26,798 bases of DNA from an uncultured Phycisphaerae bacterium (lineage in GTDB: Bacteria > Planctomycetota > Phycisphaerae > Sedimentisphaerales > Anaerohalosphaeraceae), in the NCBI GenBank assembly GCA_937995495.1, contig CALKKA010000124.1:1-26798 (forward strand). Direction: 5' to 3'. A program made the translations under genes and the position numbers. The notes under the pieces were generated by a model. That model worked only from the letters and a program-made list of their open reading frames with translations, had not been told where the DNA came from and searched no databases. Numbering within the stretch: the stretch's first letter is position 1; each line of letters opens with the position of its first letter. Of this stretch, positions 22,742-26,798 are shown one piece after another.

Positions 22742-25426
22742 GTGTTAAGCTCAAATGAAATTCGAACTGCGTTCATTGATTTCTTTAAGGAAAAGGATCA
22801 CCGGTTTGTGCCGAGTTGGCCGGTGGTGCCGATCGGTGATGACACCCTGCTGTTCACCAATGCGGGCATGAACCAGTTCAAGGAGTACTTCCTTGGCCAT
22901 CGCGAGCCCACTCACCCCCGGGCGGCCAACAGCCAAAAGTGCATCCGTGCCGGTGGCAAGCACAACGACCTTGAAGATGTCGGCACTGACACCTACCATC
23001 ACACCTTCTTTGAGATGCTTGGAAGCTGGTCATTTGGCAACTACTTCAAAACCGAAGCCATCGATTGGGCCTGGGAGCTGCTCGTGGATGTCTTCAAACT
23101 CGACCCGGCCCGCCTGCACGCGACTTATTTTGAAGGTGATAAAGAAGAAGGCCTCAAGCCGGATATCGAGGCTCGCGAGCTTTGGCTTAAATACCTGCCC
23201 CCCCAGCAGGTCCATCCCGGCAGCAAGAAAGACAACTTCTGGTCGATGGGCGAAACCGGTCCGTGCGGCCCCTGCTCGGAACTCCATTATGACGGCACCG
23301 ATGACCTTTCCGGTGCCTCGCTCATTAACGCAGACGATCCCGAGGTGATCGAGATCTGGAACCTTGTCTTTATTCAGTTTAACCGTGACAAAAAAGGAGC
23401 ACTCTCGCCACTTCCGGCAAAACACATCGATACCGGCATGGGGTTTGAACGACTTGTTCGCATTCTGCAGGGCAAACAGTCAAACTATGACACCGATATT
23501 TTCATGCCGATCATCGCGGCCATCGAAAAGCTTTGCGGTATCAAATATACCTATTCGATGGACAGCAAGACCGACATCGCCATCCGTGTGATCGCCGACC
23601 ACATTCGAACACTGACCTTCGCTATCACCGACGGCGCCAACCCCAGCAACGAAGGACGCGGCTATGTCATCCGGCGCATCCTTCGCCGCGCCTGCCGCTT
23701 CGGACGGGTGCTCGGGATGAACCGGCCATTCCTGGCCAAACTGCTGCCGGTTCTGATCGAACACATGGGCGAGGCTTTTGGCGAGATCAAAGAAAGCCGG
23801 GACTTTGTTTCGACCGTCCTGACCAGCGAAGAAGAAAGCTTTAACCGCACGCTCGACAGAGGTATCGAAATCTTTGGCAACGCCGCCCAGAACGCAACTG
23901 ACAAAGTGATCGCCGGCGAAGAGGCTTTCCAGCTGTATGACACCTACGGTTTTCCGCTGGACCTGACACAGTTGATGGCACGGGAGCAGGGCTTGAGCGT
24001 GGATGTCGATGAATTTGAGGGGCTGATGACCGCCCAGCGACAGCGTGCCCGCGCCGCACAAAAAGGAACGTCGCTGGTGGCCAATCTGACCGGCGTTGAA
24101 TTGCCGAAAACTGACGATTCATTGAAGTATGCGACCGACTTCTGCACCGCCAATCTGTTAGGGTGGATCAGCGAAGACGGCTACAGCACCCGCGGCCCAT
24201 TCACGGACACCGAAGCTACCGTCGCTCTGGTACTGAACCAGACCTGTTTCTATGCCGAGTCCGGCGGACAGGTCGGCGATTGCGGCATGATCAAAACGAC
24301 AACCGCTGAGTTTGCGGTTGAAGGTACCGAAAGAATCGCCGACTGCGTTCTGCATCGCGGCAAGTTGCTCTCCGGTTCGCTGTCGGCCGGCGACCCCCTG
24401 CAGGCCAGCGTCGATAGGGACCGTCAGGCCACCATGAAAAACCACACGGCCACGCACATCCTGCAGTGGGCACTGCAATCGGTACTGGGCGACGCCGTCA
24501 AACAGCAGGGCTCGCTGGTCTGTCCGGAGTATCTGCGGTTTGACTTTACCCACCCGAAAGCATTGACCAAGGACCAGATCAAAGAGATTGAGGATTTGAT
24601 CACTGAAAAGATCCACAGCGCCCTGCCGGTGACGACCGCGGTCATGAATATCGAGCAAGCCAAAAAGCTTGGCGCGATGGCGCTGTTTGGCGAAAAGTAC
24701 GGCGATGAGGTTCGCGTGCTGGCGATCGGTGCTTTGGGCCAAGACGATATTAAAGAAGCGTTCAGCAAAGAGTTCTGCGGAGGAACGCATGTATCCAATA
24801 CCCGTGAAATTGGCGGATTTGTCATCCAAAAAGAAGAAAGTGTCTCCGCGGGTGTTCGCCGGATCACCGCTCTGACCGGTCCGGGTCTGATCGCCCATCT
24901 GACCGCTCGCAGTGAAGTCGTCGATGATCTGATCGAAATGCTCAAGGCCGGTGCCGATCAGGTCACCGCGCGCGTGGCCAAACTGCTGGACGACAACAAG
25001 AAGCTCAAAAAAGAACTCAAGGCCGGTGGCGGCAAATCGGCAGGTGACGCACTGGCCGAAGCAAATAGACTGCTGGAAGCGGCGGACCAAATCGGCGATG
25101 CGTTTGTCATCGTTGGAAAACTGCCAGGCGCTCGGGTCGATCAGGCACGGACCGCGATCGACAGCTTGAAGAAAAAGGCCAAATCTGCTACCATCGTGCT
25201 TGGCATCCCCGGTGAGGATGGTAAGGTGATGCTACTGGCAGGCGTCACCGATGACCTCATCAAAAAAGGTGTCCGGGCCGGCGACATCGTCAAAGAGATC
25301 GCTCCGATCGTCGGCGGTGGCGGTGGCGGACGGCCTAATCTGGCACAAGCCGGTGGGAAGGACGCCTCTAAACTCGATGAAGCACTGGGTAAAGCAAAAG
25401 CCATGATCGCGGAAAAACTCGCTTGA
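22742..25426 (+). CDS. alaS: Alanyl-tRNA synthetase
   Basis: The product is 894 residues from GTG, with AAAGAG 7 nt upstream. The class II catalytic half starts SSNEIRTAFIDFFKEKDH and carries the early block GKHNDLEDVGTDTYHHTFFEMLG. The editing domain holds the zinc-site motifs HTATH (H568, H572) and CGGTH (C679, H683), which remove mischarged Ser and Gly. The C-Ala domain ends GGGGGGRPNLAQAGG as usual. Length and domain order are normal. It follows recA by 19 nt. Arginine is coded mostly by CGN; about 4 of 44 Arg codons are AGA/AGG by hand count. Confidence 0.98.
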   Translation: MLSSNEIRTAFIDFFKEKDHRFVPSWPVVPIGDDTLLFTNAGMNQFKEYFLGHREPTHPRAANSQKCIRAGGKHNDLEDVGTDTYHHTFFEMLGSWSFGNYFKTEAIDWAWELLVDVFKLDPARLHATYFEGDKEEGLKPDIEARELWLKYLPPQQVHPGSKKDNFWSMGETGPCGPCSELHYDGTDDLSGASLINADDPEVIEIWNLVFIQFNRDKKGALSPLPAKHIDTGMGFERLVRILQGKQSNYDTDIFMPIIAAIEKLCGIKYTYSMDSKTDIAIRVIADHIRTLTFAITDGANPSNEGRGYVIRRILRRACRFGRVLGMNRPFLAKLLPVLIEHMGEAFGEIKESRDFVSTVLTSEEESFNRTLDRGIEIFGNAAQNATDKVIAGEEAFQLYDTYGFPLDLTQLMAREQGLSVDVDEFEGLMTAQRQRARAAQKGTSLVANLTGVELPKTDDSLKYATDFCTANLLGWISEDGYSTRGPFTDTEATVALVLNQTCFYAESGGQVGDCGMIKTTTAEFAVEGTERIADCVLHRGKLLSGSLSAGDPLQASVDRDRQATMKNHTATHILQWALQSVLGDAVKQQGSLVCPEYLRFDFTHPKALTKDQIKEIEDLITEKIHSALPVTTAVMNIEQAKKLGAMALFGEKYGDEVRVLAIGALGQDDIKEAFSKEFCGGTHVSNTREIGGFVIQKEESVSAGVRRITALTGPGLIAHLTARSEVVDDLIEMLKAGADQVTARVAKLLDDNKKLKKELKAGGGKSAGDALAEANRLLEAADQIGDAFVIVGKLPGARVDQARTAIDSLKKKAKSATIVLGIPGEDGKVMLLAGVTDDLIKKGVRAGDIVKEIAPIVGGGGGGRPNLAQAGGKDASKLDEALGKAKAMIAEKLA

Positions 25427-25479
25427 GTTTTGAAGCTGGATCAAAATAAATTGAAACCATTATTACAATAGGTGACACG

Positions 25480-26798
25480 ATGAAACATTTGATTGAAAAT
25501 CTTACAAAAAAAGCCATCGAAAACAATACAATCGCTCCAGAACTGTTTAAAAAACACGGGATCAAGAGAGGGCTCCGAAACGAGGACGGAACGGGCGTTA
25601 AGACGATCCTCTCTGAAATTTCCGATGTCAGGGGTTATAAGGTCAAAGGAGGTAAGGTTCCGATCGAAGGTCAGTTGATCTATCGCGGTATTGAGATCGT
25701 CGAACTGGTTGAAGGGTTTTTGAAAGAAGGCCGGCACGGTTTCGATGACACCGCCTACCTGCTCATGTTCGGAGAATTACCCGATCAAGAAACCGCCAAG
25801 AAGTTTTCATCCCGAATGGCCCGTAAAAGAGCCCTTCCGGAGAGATTTGTCAGGGGATCGGTCCTTACGTTTCCGAGTCCGGACATCATGAACAAACTGA
25901 TCGCTTCGGTCAGCGTTTTGTACCGGGAAGACAAAAACAGAGAGAGCATTGCGATCGATAATGTGATCTCTGAATCCGTAGACCTGATGGCCAAGTTGCC
26001 TGCCATTGTCGCTTATTCGTATCACGCAAACAAATATCAAAGTGAAAAAGGCACTTTTACGATCCGAAGGCCGGACGTATCACTGTCTACGGCGGAAAAT
26101 TTCCTACATATGCTAAGGTCGGATGGTCAATACGACCCGCTCGAGGCAAGCATTCTCGATATGATGCTCATCCTTCATGCCGACCACGGCGGAGGGAACA
26201 ACTCGACATTCACCACGCACACCGTGACCTCATCCTGGACAGACACCTATTCCTGCCTGGCTGCGGCACTGGCTTCTTTGAAGGGTTCACGCCACGGTGG
26301 CGCCAATGCAAAAGTCATGGGGATGATGAGTGAGATCAAAGAAGCGGTTTCTAACTGGTCCAGCGAAAGGCAGGTCGCCGCTTATCTGAAGAAGATCTTA
26401 CAGAAGAAGGCCGGGGACGGATCGGGCCTTGTCTATGGGATGGGGCATGCGGTTTACACCAAGTCAGATCCGAGAGCGGTTCTGCTGAAGGAAAAGGCCA
26501 GTGAACTGGCCGCTTCAAAGGGACGCACTGACGAGTTTAATCTGTATGAACTGGTGGTAAAAATAACGATCGACCTCATGAAGGAAGCTAAAGGTGAGGA
26601 CTTTGTGATCGCGCCGAATGTCGATTACTATTCGGGATTTGTTTATGACTGCATGGGCATTCCTCGTGAGGTCTATACGCCCCTCTTTGCCATGTCAAGG
26701 ATTGCCGGCTGGTCGGCACACAGGATCGAAGAACTCGTCAACGGCGGCGGCATCATCCGGCCTGCCTCCGTTTATATCGGCCCCAGCAATGTGTCGTA
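25480..26798 (+). CDS. gltA: Citrate synthase (3' end beyond window)
   Basis: An open frame from ATG (AGGTG 6 nt upstream) runs 439 complete codons to the window edge without a stop. It condenses acetyl-CoA with oxaloacetate. Citrate synthase signatures are IEGQLIYRGI near residue 66, LHADHGGGNNSTFTTH (first catalytic His region), GSRHGGANAKVMGM, GMGHAVYTKSDPRA (second catalytic His) and PNVDYYSGF (catalytic Asp). The HGGGNNSTF form and long N terminus resemble citrate synthases of clostridia and other anaerobes more than E. coli GltA. Arg codons are 12 AGA/AGG of 23, far above alaS next door, which hints at a different origin. The gap after alaS is 53 nt with no clear terminator. Confidence 0.93.
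   Translation, partial: MKHLIENLTKKAIENNTIAPELFKKHGIKRGLRNEDGTGVKTILSEISDVRGYKVKGGKVPIEGQLIYRGIEIVELVEGFLKEGRHGFDDTAYLLMFGELPDQETAKKFSSRMARKRALPERFVRGSVLTFPSPDIMNKLIASVSVLYREDKNRESIAIDNVISESVDLMAKLPAIVAYSYHANKYQSEKGTFTIRRPDVSLSTAENFLHMLRSDGQYDPLEASILDMMLILHADHGGGNNSTFTTHTVTSSWTDTYSCLAAALASLKGSRHGGANAKVMGMMSEIKEAVSNWSSERQVAAYLKKILQKKAGDGSGLVYGMGHAVYTKSDPRAVLLKEKASELAASKGRTDEFNLYELVVKITIDLMKEAKGEDFVIAPNVDYYSGFVYDCMGIPREVYTPLFAMSRIAGWSAHRIEELVNGGGIIRPASVYIGPSNVS

Noticed and set aside
24158..25090. 310-codon minus-strand frame inside alaS
   Set aside because: Shadow of alaS, whose editing and C-Ala domains are encoded on the other strand here.

Overview
The window reads as ordinary chromosome (about 53% GC by eye, densely coding, both strands used) from a diderm bacterium, most likely a member of Planctomycetota, perhaps an anaerobic Phycisphaerae-type lineage. 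This assignment is inference. It rests on a Tat-exported Gfo/Idh/MocA oxidoreductase, a protein resembling the planctomycete HYExAFE family, a DUF4380 protein with lipoprotein-like features, an outer-membrane-barrel-like protein ending in Phe, a glutamyl-tRNA synthetase with a large insertion, and a biotin synthase whose ligand pattern resembles that of anaerobes. TAA, TAG and TGA all end genes here, so the code is standard. GTG (ftsK, alaS) and TTG (YkgJ-like gene) are used as starts.

Left part (1-4915, minus strand): a strong promoter at 4888-4915 drives a tight cluster: YkgJ-like CxxCxCC protein, hisS (1-nt overlap), a HYExAFE-like protein, bioB, and a Tat-signal oxidoreductase. The oxidoreductase gene is bracketed by two near-identical 48-bp copies of the bioB 3' end. 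A 70-bp double-palindrome repeat sits after hisS.

Middle (5000-12000): ftsK (+), with a very acidic C-terminal tail, converges with a DUF4380 gene (-) whose lipoprotein signal peptide is cut by an in-frame TGA. Next come ispA (-), then miaA-mnmA (+, overlapping by 8 nt), two tRNA wobble-region modification enzymes. A 271-bp spacer follows, holding palindromes and predicted hairpins. A further long hairpin lies inside a doubtful 68-codon ORF ahead of a class I glutamine amidotransferase.

Accessory stretch (12300-18400): amidotransferase (+), an exported protein and an AI-2E-type permease (-), a cysM-type cysteine synthase (+), a 62-residue protein overlapping a frameshifted and truncated nucleotidyltransferase remnant, a predicted outer-membrane protein (+), and an RmlD-like protein lacking the Tyr/Lys catalytic pair (-).

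Right part (18450-26798, plus strand): a housekeeping run gltX, pfkB-family kinase, thpR, recA, alaS with short gaps, then a citrate synthase that runs off the window and whose arginine codon use differs sharply from alaS. No rRNA, tRNA, CRISPR array, transposase or phage module was seen. The points most worth a second look are the bioB-tail duplication around the oxidoreductase gene, the TGA in the DUF4380 signal peptide, the hairpin-rich region at 11984-12154, and the decayed nucleotidyltransferase with its overlapping small gene.
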